DNA from: Betaproteobacteria bacterium
Lineage (GTDB): Bacteria; Pseudomonadota; Gammaproteobacteria; Burkholderiales; Burkholderiaceae_C
Direction: 5' to 3'
Assembly (NCBI GenBank): GCA_025356445.1
Contig: JANXSZ010000015.1
Span: 62,001-126,000 of the forward strand
Length of the DNA: 64,000 nucleotides
The notes below the pieces were generated by a model. That model saw only the letters and a list, made by a program, of their open reading frames with translations. It did no database searches and was not told the DNA's origin. Within the stretch, counting starts at the first letter, position 1, and the number at the start of each line of letters is the position of its first letter. A program made the position numbers and the translations under genes. Shown piece after piece: positions 1-9,506 of the stretch.

Positions 1-909
1 GGAAGAGTCGAACACGATGACCTGCGAGCCACGCCCCAGGGACACTGCATACGGATCGGAATAGTTGCCTGCATCGTCATTGGCCGGGGTATTGCAAGAG
101 CGACCGTCGGCGTAAGCGCGGGTGTCGAGGAAGCGCATCCAGCCTTGACCGGCGCGGGCGCATTCCTCGTGGTTGCCACGTACCATGACCCAAGGTGCCT
201 TGGCCATCAGTGCAGCGGCCGGCTTGAATAAGTCTGCCTTCCAGGTGTCCCACCCATAGCCCCACGGACTGCCCTGGCAGCCAGCTACATCAGAGGGGCA
301 GGCGTTTTCGCGGTAGTGGTAGTCGCCAATGTGCAAGACCAGATCGGGATTCATGCTGGCAGCGGTGGCCGCCACGCTGGCAAACGGCCATGCCGTGCCG
401 TCACCACAGGGTTGCCAAGCGTTGTCCGCCTTCTTCAGACGGCAGCCGGTATCGGCCAGCACGATCACGCGTTGCGGCTCCTCCTTGGGTAATGGCAAGG
501 TCTGGCCACTGACGCTGGCCTGTTGCGCTGCGGCAGGGAGCACGGCTTCGCAAACCGACACAGGAAAATCAGACGGCTTGGAATCCGCAGGATCGCTTGC
601 CGTGGTACGCAAGGGTACTGTGGCGGGCCCTGCACGCAGCGTCATGCGGCTCTGAGCACCGTTGACCATCAGAATGGGACACACGGCATTGGCGTCTGTC
701 GTGCCAGAAGGTAAGGTGTAGTTAGTGATGACCCGGGCAATCGCTTGGTTACCGTCGCCCATCTCCACCCAGGCAGCCTGGATATTGGCTGGTGCACTGG
801 CGGCATCGGCATTATCGGCACTGTCGCCACTGCAACCGTGCAGTATGGCCAGGGCGGCGCCTATGCCGGCGAGGCAGATCAAGGAAGTGAAGCGTTTTTG
901 CGTTTTCAT
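1..909 (-). CDS. Metallophosphoesterase-family lipoprotein (3' end cut by window edge)
   Basis: The frame is open from the ATG at 909 to the window edge, 303 codons without a stop, so the C-terminus lies outside. The N-terminus is a signal peptide ending in a lipobox-like L-H-G-C near residue 20, which suggests a lipid-anchored exported protein. Calcineurin-like phosphoesterase motifs are visible: D153-T-G155 (in place of the usual DxH), G195-D196, and G245-N-H-E248. These are typical of metal-dependent phosphatases such as the purple acid phosphatase/PhoD-like groups. The substrate cannot be deduced. Conserved C-terminal histidines cannot be checked because of the truncation. Confidence 0.8.
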   Translation of the reverse strand, partial: MKTQKRFTSLICLAGIGAALAILHGCSGDSADNADAASAPANIQAAWVEMGDGNQAIARVITNYTLPSGTTDANAVCPILMVNGAQSRMTLRAGPATVPLRTTASDPADSKPSDFPVSVCEAVLPAAAQQASVSGQTLPLPKEEPQRVIVLADTGCRLKKADNAWQPCGDGTAWPFASVAATAASMNPDLVLHIGDYHYRENACPSDVAGCQGSPWGYGWDTWKADLFKPAAALMAKAPWVMVRGNHEECARAGQGWMRFLDTRAYADGRSCNTPANDDAGNYSDPYAVSLGRGSQVIVFDSS

Positions 910-1010
910 CGTGGGTCGTCGTTATGCATGCTGAACCCAAAGAACAGTAGAGCGCTTGTGTGACAGCCTTATTACGTTCCACATCAAAATTAAAATTGAT
1001 AGCAAACTAT

Positions 1011-1025
1011 GCCTACTGAGTAGGC
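1011..1025. promoter_or_regulatory. Perfect 7-bp inverted repeat upstream of rdgC
   Basis: GCCTACT-G-AGTAGGC lies in the 226-bp gap between the divergent phosphoesterase and rdgC genes, in an otherwise AT-rich stretch. It is too compact for a terminator and has no T-run. A dimeric regulator site is possible, but no known operator is recognised. Confidence 0.35.
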
Positions 1026-1135
1026 TTAATTAGCTTAAAAAGTTCAAAAAAAATCCGTCTAACCTGTCCCCTGGGCCTGGGCCGGTAGACTCAGCACCCT
1101 TTCTCCTGTTTCCCCTCTAACCACAAGGCAAACCC

Positions 1136-2134
1136 GTGTTCAAAAACGTGATGGTGTACCGCATCGGCTCCGCTTGGAGCACGACTGTTGAGCAGATCGA
1201 AGAAAACCTGACCAAGTTGCGCTTTGTGCCGTGCAGCGCCAGCCAAGAGCAGTCCATCGGCTGGGTGGAGCCTCGTGGGCAGGCCAACGGCGCGCTGATC
1301 GAAGCCATTGGCGGGCATTGGATGCTCAAGCTGCAAATTGAAAACAAAGTGCTGCCCGCCTCAGTGGTCAAGCGCAAGGTCGAAGAAATCGCCGCCCACA
1401 TCGAGCAAACCGAAGGCCGTAAACCCGGTAAAAAAGAGCGCAAGGAAATCCGCGACAACGCGCTCCTGGAGCTGCTGCCAATGGCGTTTACCAAGCAAGG
1501 CTCGGTGCTGGTCTGGATTGACCCTACCGAGCGCCTGCTGACGCTGGACGCTTCAGCCCAAGGCCGCGCCGATACGGTGATGACCTGCCTGATGGAATGC
1601 GTGCCTGGCCTGACGGTGGAATTGATTCAAACCGCCCAATCGCCCGCCGTGTGCATGGCGGGCTGGCTGGTCAGCCGCGAAGCCCCGCCCGGTTTCAGCA
1701 TCGACCGCGAGTGCGAACTCAAATCCACCGATGAAAACAAAGCCACCGTGCGCTACGCCAAACACGCACTGGACATCGACGAAGTGCGCCAGCACATCGA
1801 AGGCGGCAAAGTGCCCACCAAGCTGGCGATGACCTGGGAAGGCCGGGTGTCGTTCCTGCTGACGGAAACGATGCAGGTCAAAAAGCTGACCTTTCTGGAA
1901 GGCGTGTTCGAAAACACGTCAGGCGAGAAAGAAGACAAGTTTGACGCCGACGTGGCCATCAGCACAGGCGAACTGAGCCAGTTGATTCCTGATTTGCTGC
2001 TGGCTTTAGGCGGTGAACAAGGCGTGGAGACTTTCAGCGCACCGGCTGGGGTTGTCGCCACAAAGCCCGTCAAAGCGACCACCCAAACCACGGCTGCTGC
2101 GACGGCGACTGAAGAAGAAAACCTGGATTTTTAA
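1136..2134 (+). CDS. rdgC: Recombination-associated protein RdgC
   Basis: This 332-residue protein opens with the typical RdgC N-terminus (MFKNVMVYRI) and matches the family over its whole length. RdgC proteins form a ring-shaped dimer that binds double-stranded DNA non-specifically and modulates RecA loading and activity. The start is a GTG at 1136 with AAGG a few bases upstream; no in-frame ATG fits the conserved N-terminus. The tail is rich in alanine and threonine, as in many relatives. It is a single-gene unit, with a short convergent gene 20 bp downstream. Confidence 0.95.
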   Translation: MFKNVMVYRIGSAWSTTVEQIEENLTKLRFVPCSASQEQSIGWVEPRGQANGALIEAIGGHWMLKLQIENKVLPASVVKRKVEEIAAHIEQTEGRKPGKKERKEIRDNALLELLPMAFTKQGSVLVWIDPTERLLTLDASAQGRADTVMTCLMECVPGLTVELIQTAQSPAVCMAGWLVSREAPPGFSIDRECELKSTDENKATVRYAKHALDIDEVRQHIEGGKVPTKLAMTWEGRVSFLLTETMQVKKLTFLEGVFENTSGEKEDKFDADVAISTGELSQLIPDLLLALGGEQGVETFSAPAGVVATKPVKATTQTTAAATATEEENLDF

Positions 2135-2154
2135 AGCAACTCAGCGCTAGCGGC

Positions 2155-2454
2155 TCAAGCCTGCAAGTTCAGCAGGCTGCCCATCATCTGGTTGCTGGAG
2201 CGGAATACCGTCAGATTGGCCAAGAATGAATTCTTGGCTTGCAACTGCTGCACGATGTCCGTCTCAATCGACTGCTGCTGGGTGCTGGCAGACACCAGCG
2301 AAGTGCTGACCCCGCCGCTGGGGTCAGCTTCTTGCACCACCTCTTGCCGCGTGAACCCTGCCGTCATCCCGTTCGCAATATTGTGCGCTGACGCGTTCAA
2401 CTGCGTTTGCGCGGCTTGCATACCGGAAAGAGAAATAGCGGACAAGGCGTTCAT
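2155..2454 (-). CDS. Short flagellar basal-body-rod-like protein
   Basis: The protein has 99 residues. Its first 35 match the N-terminal rod/hook signature of FlgB/FlgC/FlgK-type proteins: an SGMQAAQTQLNASAHNIAN segment followed by T-A-G-F-T-R-Q. The C-terminal half is a Gln-rich, probably helical region that could pair with the N-terminal helix. It is far shorter than true rod or hook-associated proteins and no other flagellar genes are nearby. Stand-alone proteins of this size occur in betaproteobacteria. Whether it is a structural part or a domesticated fragment is unknown. Confidence 0.7.
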   Translation of the reverse strand: MNALSAISLSGMQAAQTQLNASAHNIANGMTAGFTRQEVVQEADPSGGVSTSLVSASTQQQSIETDIVQQLQAKNSFLANLTVFRSSNQMMGSLLNLQA

Positions 2455-2508
2455 AACAAAGAAATAGAGGTGTATTTAGCGCTACTTTAGCGCTTTACCG
2501 AGGTTTCG

Positions 2509-3729
2509 TCACGCTGCGGCTTTGTCCAGCAGGCCATCGGCTTTGAACATCGCCCGAATGCCACGCACCGCTTGCCGGATACGGGCTTCGTTTTCGATCA
2601 ACGCAAAACGCACATGGTCGTCACCATGATCGCCAAAACCGATGCCAGGCGAGACTGACACGCGGGCTTTGGCCAGCAGCTGCTTGGCAAACTCCAGTGA
2701 GCCCAAAGCACGGTAATGCGCGGGGATACGTGCCCAGATGTACATGCTGGCCTTGGGGCATTCGACCTGCCACCCGGCTTCCATCAAACCTTTGTAAAGC
2801 ACATCACGGCGGCTTTGGTAGGTGGCGGTGATCTCGCTCACGCAGGTCTGGTCGCCTTCCAAGGCCGCAATAGCAGCGACTTGTAGCGGGGTGAAGGTGC
2901 CGTAGTCGTGGTAGCTTTTGATGCGGGCCAGCGCGGCGACCAGATCCCGGTTGCCCACCATGAAGCCAATGCGCCAACCGGCCATGTTGTAGCTTTTGGA
3001 GAGGGTAAAGAACTCCACCGCAATGTCTTTGGCACCGGGCACTTGCATGATGGACGGGGCTTTCCAGCCGTCGAAAACGATGTCAGCGTAAGCCAAATCG
3101 TGCACCACAAAGATGTCGTGCTTCTTGGCGAGGGCGATGACACGCTCGAAGAAATCCAGCTCCACGCACTGCGCGGTAGGGTTGCTGGGGAAGCCCAAAA
3201 TCATCATTTTGGGCTTGGGGTAGCTGCCCCGAATGGCTTTTTCCAGCTCGGCGAAGAAATCCACGCCTTCGGTCAAGGGCACGGAGCGGATGTCCGCCCC
3301 GGCTATCACCGCGCCGTAGATATGAATGGGGTAGCTGGGATCGGGCACCAACACGGTGTCGCCCCGGTCAAGGGTGGCTAGCATCAAATGCGCCAAGCCT
3401 TCTTTGGAGCCGATGGTGACAATGGCTTCGCTGTCGGGATCAATGTCCACCGCGTACCGGGTTTTGTACCAGTGCGCAATCGCGCGGCGCAGACGCGGGA
3501 TGCCTTTGCTGGCCGAATAGCCGTGGGTATCGGGTCGCTGCGCGACCTCGGTCAATTTGGCAACAATGTGCGCCGGCGTGGCCCCATCGGGGTTGCCCAT
3601 GCTCATGTCGATGATGTCTTCGCCACGGCGGCGTGCCGCGAGTTTGAGCTCGGCGGTGATGTTGAAAACGTAGGGGGGAAGGCGGTCAATGCGCGCAAAG
3701 CGGCGCTTGCCTGCGGAGGATGCAGTCAT
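2509..3729 (-). CDS. alaC: Alanine/valine-type aminotransferase AlaC
   Basis: This 406-residue class I/II PLP-dependent aminotransferase is strikingly close to AlaC of enterobacteria, starting with the [20 protein letters not shown] block. The pyridoxal-phosphate lysine is K245 in [14 protein letters not shown]; the PSNPTA loop and the D211-x-A-Y region are also present. The family makes alanine from pyruvate using glutamate. It starts at ATG 3729 and is divergent from the dehalogenase gene, with about 80 bp between starts that must hold both promoters. Confidence 0.95.
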   Translation of the reverse strand: MTASSAGKRRFARIDRLPPYVFNITAELKLAARRRGEDIIDMSMGNPDGATPAHIVAKLTEVAQRPDTHGYSASKGIPRLRRAIAHWYKTRYAVDIDPDSEAIVTIGSKEGLAHLMLATLDRGDTVLVPDPSYPIHIYGAVIAGADIRSVPLTEGVDFFAELEKAIRGSYPKPKMMILGFPSNPTAQCVELDFFERVIALAKKHDIFVVHDLAYADIVFDGWKAPSIMQVPGAKDIAVEFFTLSKSYNMAGWRIGFMVGNRDLVAALARIKSYHDYGTFTPLQVAAIAALEGDQTCVSEITATYQSRRDVLYKGLMEAGWQVECPKASMYIWARIPAHYRALGSLEFAKQLLAKARVSVSPGIGFGDHGDDHVRFALIENEARIRQAVRGIRAMFKADGLLDKAAA

Positions 3730-3809
3730 TTGAAAATCTCACGTAAGCGCCCGGAACCGTCCGAGCGACGCGGCCTGCAATGGGGCGGGCCAGTGCAGAT
3801 AATAGCGGA

Positions 3810-4562
3810 ATGAACACACCTCATTCGCCTCCCCCTGTGCTTCCCCATCCGCCTGCGCATGCACTGGCCAGCAGCGTCAAAGTCCTCGCCTTTGACATCT
3901 TCGGCACCGTTGTTGATTGGCACGGCAGCATCCAGCGCGAAGTCGAGGCGCTTTACCCTGGCGTGGATGGCGCGGCTTTTGCATTGGCATGGCGCAAAGG
4001 CTATGTGCCCGCCATGGCCCGTGTGATGCGAGGCGAGCTGGACTGGACGCTGATTGACGACCTGCACCGCATGATCCTGGAGGCCATCCTTCCTGATTTT
4101 GGCTTGGCACATCTGGACGAAACACAGTGCCAGCACCTGAACCGGGTATGGCACCGGCTGGAAGCCTGGCCGGATTCGGTGGCGGGCCTGACACGGCTGA
4201 AAACCCGGTTCACCCTCACCACCTTGTCGAATGGCAACATCGGCCTGCTCACCAACATGGCCAAGCGCGCCGGTTTACCATGGGATTGCATCCTGTCTGC
4301 CGAGGTGTTCCGCGCCTACAAGCCCAACCCGGCAACGTACCTGGGCGTCGCCAAGGTGTTTGAGCTGAAGCCCGAAGAAGTGATGCTGGTCGCCGCCCAC
4401 CACGACGATTTGGCCAGTGCCCGCGCCTGCGGCCTGCACACCGCGTACATCGAACGCCCGCTGGAATTTGGTGCGGCGAATGTGAAGGATGTATCACCGC
4501 AAGTGGGAAATGACCTGCATTGCAGCAGTTTGCTGGACTTGGTGGAGCGGTTGGGGTGCTAG
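3810..4562 (+). CDS. Haloacid dehalogenase, type II (HAD superfamily)
   Basis: With the ATG at 3810 this is a 250-residue protein; an alternative start at 3780 adds ten residues that look non-conserved. The nucleophile motif is D29-I-F-G-T, as in L-2-haloacid dehalogenases (D-x-F/Y-G-T). Motif II is the LSNGN segment, motif III the lysine of YKPNPATY, and motif IV the AAHHDDLASAR segment. Known members hydrolyse L-2-haloacids, giving D-2-hydroxyacids, but many in-family proteins act on other substrates. The first 20 residues are a Pro-rich extension. It is probably transcribed alone. Confidence 0.85.
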   Translation: MNTPHSPPPVLPHPPAHALASSVKVLAFDIFGTVVDWHGSIQREVEALYPGVDGAAFALAWRKGYVPAMARVMRGELDWTLIDDLHRMILEAILPDFGLAHLDETQCQHLNRVWHRLEAWPDSVAGLTRLKTRFTLTTLSNGNIGLLTNMAKRAGLPWDCILSAEVFRAYKPNPATYLGVAKVFELKPEEVMLVAAHHDDLASARACGLHTAYIERPLEFGAANVKDVSPQVGNDLHCSSLLDLVERLGC

Positions 4563-4864
4563 CACCGGCATAAGCCCGATGCTGACGGTCACGTCAGTGG
4601 TTGCTGGCGAGCCTTGATTCGAGCCCGTCATTAATTGCAACCTACCCAACGATTTACCCCATCGCAGCCCCTCACACCAGCAGCTCTTTCTCCCCAAATT
4701 TCAAAGAACAAGCACCCCTGCTCTTGAAACTGTCATCAAACGCCCTTATCATTAGCACTCGTTGGGGTCGAGTGCTAACAACTTGGTCTTCACCCCACAA
4801 GTTAACGGGCGCTAACCGTTTAGCGCCCTGTGATTTCAACCCTGTTTCTATTCAAGGATAAACA
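4563..4864 (+). promoter_or_regulatory. groESL promoter region
   Basis: This 302-bp gap holds the groE control region and no gene that I can support. A CTTGAAA at 4723-4729, 13 bp of spacer and CCCTTATC at 4743-4750 resemble a sigma-32 promoter. The overlapping TTGAAA (4724-4729), 17-bp spacer and TATCAT (4747-4752) also fit a sigma-70 promoter. The CIRCE operator begins at the -10 region, so a bound repressor would block either polymerase. An AAGGA ribosome-binding site sits just before the groES ATG at 4865. Confidence 0.75.
4752..4778. promoter_or_regulatory. CIRCE element (HrcA operator) upstream of groES
   Basis: TTAGCACTC, nine bases, GAGTGCTAA: a perfect match to the CIRCE consensus bound by the HrcA repressor. 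It overlaps the -10 and probable start of the groE promoter. hrcA itself is not in the window. Confidence 0.95.
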
Positions 4865-5155
4865 ATGAACCTCCGTCCTCTCGGCGATCGCGTGATCGTT
4901 AAGCGCGTTGACAGCGAAACCAAAACCGCTTCCGGCATCGTGATTCCTGAAGCAGCTGCTGAAAAGCCAGATCAAGGCGAAGTCTTGGCTGTGGGCCCAG
5001 GCAAGCGCAATGACAAGGGCGAAATCCAAGCCTTGACCGTCAAGGTTGGCGACCGCGTTTTGTTCGGCAAATACAGCGGCCAAACCGTCAAGGTTGCCGG
5101 TGACGAATTGCTCGTCATGAAAGAAGACGACCTGTTTGCAGTTGTCGAGAAGTAA
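4865..5155 (+). CDS. groES: Co-chaperonin GroES
   Basis: This 96-residue Hsp10 begins [14 protein letters not shown] and carries the mobile-loop region ([12 protein letters not shown]) that contacts GroEL, followed by the KYSGQTVK and [10 protein letters not shown] blocks. A heptamer caps the GroEL ring and closes the folding chamber in the cytoplasm. The length is typical. It is first in a two-gene operon with groEL, 82 bp downstream, under the CIRCE and heat-shock-type promoter described above. Confidence 0.98.
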   Translation: MNLRPLGDRVIVKRVDSETKTASGIVIPEAAAEKPDQGEVLAVGPGKRNDKGEIQALTVKVGDRVLFGKYSGQTVKVAGDELLVMKEDDLFAVVEK

Positions 5156-5161
5156 TTTCTC

Positions 5162-5190
5162 AGCTATCAAATAAATAGCTGGCTACGCAG
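5162..5190. repeat. Dispersed short repeat, copy between groES and groEL
   Basis: AGCTATCAAATAAATAGCT followed by GGCTACGCAG. It lies in the groES-groEL spacer, so it is part of the transcript. Confidence 0.5.
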
Positions 5191-5228
5191 TATATATGCG
5201 ATTCAGCACCATATTTAACTTATATTAG

Positions 5229-6887
<1,659 letters not shown>

Positions 6888-6936
6888 AAACCCCAGCAAT
6901 CAGCCAGCCTGATTGCTTGAGCTGCTGTCAAAAAAA

Positions 6937-6968
6937 CCCCGCAGTGCGAAAGCGCTGCGGGGTTTTTT
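6937..6968 (+). terminator. Rho-independent terminator of groESL
   Basis: An 11-bp stem (6937-6947 with 6952-6962, one G-T wobble) is closed by a GAAA tetraloop and followed by six T residues. It lies about 50 bp after the groEL stop. Confidence 0.95.
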
Positions 6969-7111
6969 AATGTCTACCCCGCCTTGTGAACGTTACTCTG
7001 CACCCCAGTTTGGGTGTTGCGTCTCTTCTCCAATACTGGATATAAGCATTTACCATAATTTGTAGAGCAATCAACGTTTGGTCGTCCAGCGTCTGGTAAA
7101 AGCTCGTCTTT

Positions 7112-7761
7112 ATGGCATTACTTGTTCATACCTCACCTTTGACCCACACACTGTCCGAACGCTTGGCGGCACAACTGCGGCAAAAAATCGCTGACGGGCG
7201 CTGTCGCCGGGGCAGCGCTTATCAGAGCAGGCCCTGAGTGACAGCCTGGGTGTCTCGCGCAATACATTACGCGAGGTGTTTCGCTTGCTCACCAAGGATG
7301 GACTGGTCAAACACGTACCCAACCGTGGCGTGTTTGTGGTGATTCCTGGCATCGCATCCATCATTGACATTTACCGCGTGCGGCGGGTGATCGAATGCCA
7401 TGCCTTGACCCACGCTTACCCACGCCATCCCGCCACGAAAAAAATGCGAGAAACCATCACGACGGCCTTGCACTGCCGCAGCGAAAGCAATTGGATGGGG
7501 GTTGGCACTGCCAACATAGCCTTTCACATGGCGATCGTCGAACTGGCAGACAGCGAACGGCTCAATGCGCTGTTCGTCCCCATGCTGGCCGAACTGCGCT
7601 TGGTGTTTGGGCTGTTACGCGACGCAGAGTTCATGCACGACCCATATGTCGAGATGAACGTGAAGATTCTCGAACGCGCTGAGGTCTTCGACTTCGCCGG
7701 TGCTACAGCCGCACTTGAAGAATGCCTGGCGCACTCGGAGCGTGCGGTGCTCGCAGGTTAG
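7112..7761 (+). pseudogene. GntR-family regulator (FCD domain), frameshifted
   Basis: The ATG at 7112 opens a GntR winged-helix domain (LSERLAAQLRQKIADGR), but the frame hits a stop near 7230. Shifting frame at about 7198-7202 restores a textbook continuation (LSPGQRLSEQALSDSLGVSRNTLREVFRLLTKDGLV) and an FCD effector domain to the stop at 7761. A single missing base accounts for it; the repaired protein would have about 216 residues. The downstream frame alone (from 7276) lacks most of the DNA-binding domain. Either a recent pseudogene or a sequencing error. An intact copy might control the hydrolase 160 bp downstream. Confidence 0.8.
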
Positions 7762-7867
7762 TGCGCCATTTTCCTGACAGCAACTGAGGAGAAGCGTGCA
7801 AATGCCGTGGGAGTTTTTAATGTCCTAAACTGATCGAAACAGGTCTTACAGCGAATGGATAAATTCT

Positions 7868-7888
7868 CTCTATTGCTGAAAAATAGAG
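7868..7888. promoter_or_regulatory. Inverted repeat in front of the isochorismatase-type hydrolase gene
   Basis: CTCTATT and AATAGAG flank a 7-base loop, about 35 bp before the ATG at 7923. It may be an operator (GntR sites are dimeric) or a 5' leader hairpin. The rest of the 160-bp gap shows only a ribosome-binding site (AGGAAA). Confidence 0.35.
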
Positions 7889-7922
7889 CCTATCAACCCC
7901 TCCCACAGATAGGAAAATTTCC

Positions 7923-8480
7923 ATGAAAACATGTCTTGTAGTGATCGACTCGCAAGAATCGTTTCGCCATCGCCCGTACTTCACGCCCGCCACCCTGCCC
8001 ACCTATCTGTCGGCACAAAACGCCTTGATCGCAGGCTGCGTGGCGCAGGGCATCCCTGTCGTTCGCATCTTCCACGTCGATGGCCCCAAGACGGCGGACA
8101 ATCCGTTTGCCATTGAATCGGGGTTGATCCGCCCGATTGAAGGCTTGGCCGGCTTCGAACCCGCCATCACTTTCACCAAAAACCGCCACAGTGCCCTGGT
8201 GGGCACGGGTCTGGACTGGTGGTTAACGCAAAACAGCATCAGCAAGCTCATCGTCAGTGGCATCCGCACCGAGCAATGCTGCGAAACCACCACCCGCCAT
8301 GCCTCTGACTTGGGCTGGTCAGTGGACTACTGCCTGGAAGCCACGCTGACGTGGGATATGCACAACGCAGATGGCACGGTGCTGAGTGCGGCCGACATCA
8401 TGATGCGCACGGCAACGGTACTGAAAGACCGCTTTGCACGGATTTGCAGCGTGGCGCAAGCGTTGGGCGCGGCAAGCTGA
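7923..8480 (+). CDS. Isochorismatase-family cysteine hydrolase
   Basis: This 185-residue protein has the family catalytic triad: D9 in VVIDSQ, K86 in FTKNRHSA, and C119 in SGIRTEQC. Members hydrolyse isochorismate, nicotinamide, ureido or carbamoyl compounds, and the sequence alone does not fix the substrate. It is cytoplasmic with no signal peptide. The AraC-type gene starts 15 bp after its stop, so the two are probably co-transcribed. A hydrolase paired with a GlxA-type regulator suggests an inducible catabolic or detoxifying step. Confidence 0.85.
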   Translation: MKTCLVVIDSQESFRHRPYFTPATLPTYLSAQNALIAGCVAQGIPVVRIFHVDGPKTADNPFAIESGLIRPIEGLAGFEPAITFTKNRHSALVGTGLDWWLTQNSISKLIVSGIRTEQCCETTTRHASDLGWSVDYCLEATLTWDMHNADGTVLSAADIMMRTATVLKDRFARICSVAQALGAAS

Positions 8481-8495
8481 CCCAGAACCCATGCC

Positions 8496-9506
8496 ATGAC
8501 GCCGCCCCCCACCCAGCCCATCCAGGTACTGTTCGCTCTGCTGCCCAACAGCCTAATACTGGACTGGGCAGGTCCGGCAGAAGCGCTGCGCATCGCGAAC
8601 CAGTGTTTGCAAGCGCTGGGCCAGCCTGCGCGGTTTGCACTGCGGTTTACCAGCCCCCTAGCCGACACAGTGTCATCGGTGGGTGCGCTGCTAACCGGGT
8701 TAGAGCCGCTGCCACAAGCCCTGACGGCCAACGCCGATGCCCCCTGCTGGGTGGTGCTGGTGGGCTTGCCAGGCGCTACGCTGGCGGTGAACAATGCCCC
8801 CACCCTCGCTTTGCTGCATTGGTTGCGCGGCTTGCGTCTGCGCACGGGGCTGCTTGAACTCGTGACCGTGTGCGCAGGCACTTTGCTGGCGGCCCATGCG
8901 GGTTTGCTCAAGGGGTACCGGGTCACCACCCACCACACCCACCTGGACGAACTGCGCAGCGCAGAACTGCAATGCGACGTGGTGGCGAACCGGGTGTTCG
9001 TGACGGACGCGCCGGTGTACAGCAGCGCAGGTGTCACCACCGGCATTGACTTGATGCTCTACCGCATCGCCGAGGTTTGCGGTGAGGCCATCGCAGCGCA
9101 GGTGGCGGCCACCATGGTGGTCGCGCTGCGGCGTGGCCCCAATGACCCTGAGCTGTCACCCTTCCTTAAGTGCCGCAACCACATGCATCCGGCCCTGCAC
9201 CGGGTGCAAGATGCCATCAGCCTCAATCCCAACCTGGACTGGAGCGTGCCGCGCATGGCCGAGCTGGCCTGCACCTCGCCACGCCACCTGACGCGCTTGT
9301 TTGTCGAACATGCGCAGATTGCGCCCTTGCAGTACCTGCGCCGCATCCGCTTGGCCGTGGCACAAACGGCGTTGCAAGCCGGTCATAACGTGAACCAAGC
9401 GGCCGCGTTGGCAGGCTTCAGCTCAGACACCCAACTGCGCCGGGCATGGCACACGCTGGGGCCAGCAGGTGCACCATCACAGGCCAGAGCCTTGCCCAGC
9501 CTTTAA
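8496..9506 (+). CDS. GlxA-type AraC-family transcriptional regulator with DJ-1/PfpI domain
   Basis: The 336-residue protein has an N-terminal DJ-1/PfpI-like domain (about 1-200, including the VTVCAGTLLAAHAGLLKGYRVTTHH segment, where the nucleophile-elbow cysteine is kept). Two AraC helix-turn-helix motifs follow at about 230-330 (LACTSPRHLTRLFVEH and AALAGFSSDTQLRRAWH). Such proteins usually act as ligand-sensing activators. It follows the hydrolase closely and may regulate it. Its stop shares the TTAA at 9503-9506 with the convergent ABC gene. Confidence 0.85.
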   Translation: MTPPPTQPIQVLFALLPNSLILDWAGPAEALRIANQCLQALGQPARFALRFTSPLADTVSSVGALLTGLEPLPQALTANADAPCWVVLVGLPGATLAVNNAPTLALLHWLRGLRLRTGLLELVTVCAGTLLAAHAGLLKGYRVTTHHTHLDELRSAELQCDVVANRVFVTDAPVYSSAGVTTGIDLMLYRIAEVCGEAIAAQVAATMVVALRRGPNDPELSPFLKCRNHMHPALHRVQDAISLNPNLDWSVPRMAELACTSPRHLTRLFVEHAQIAPLQYLRRIRLAVAQTALQAGHNVNQAAALAGFSSDTQLRRAWHTLGPAGAPSQARALPSL

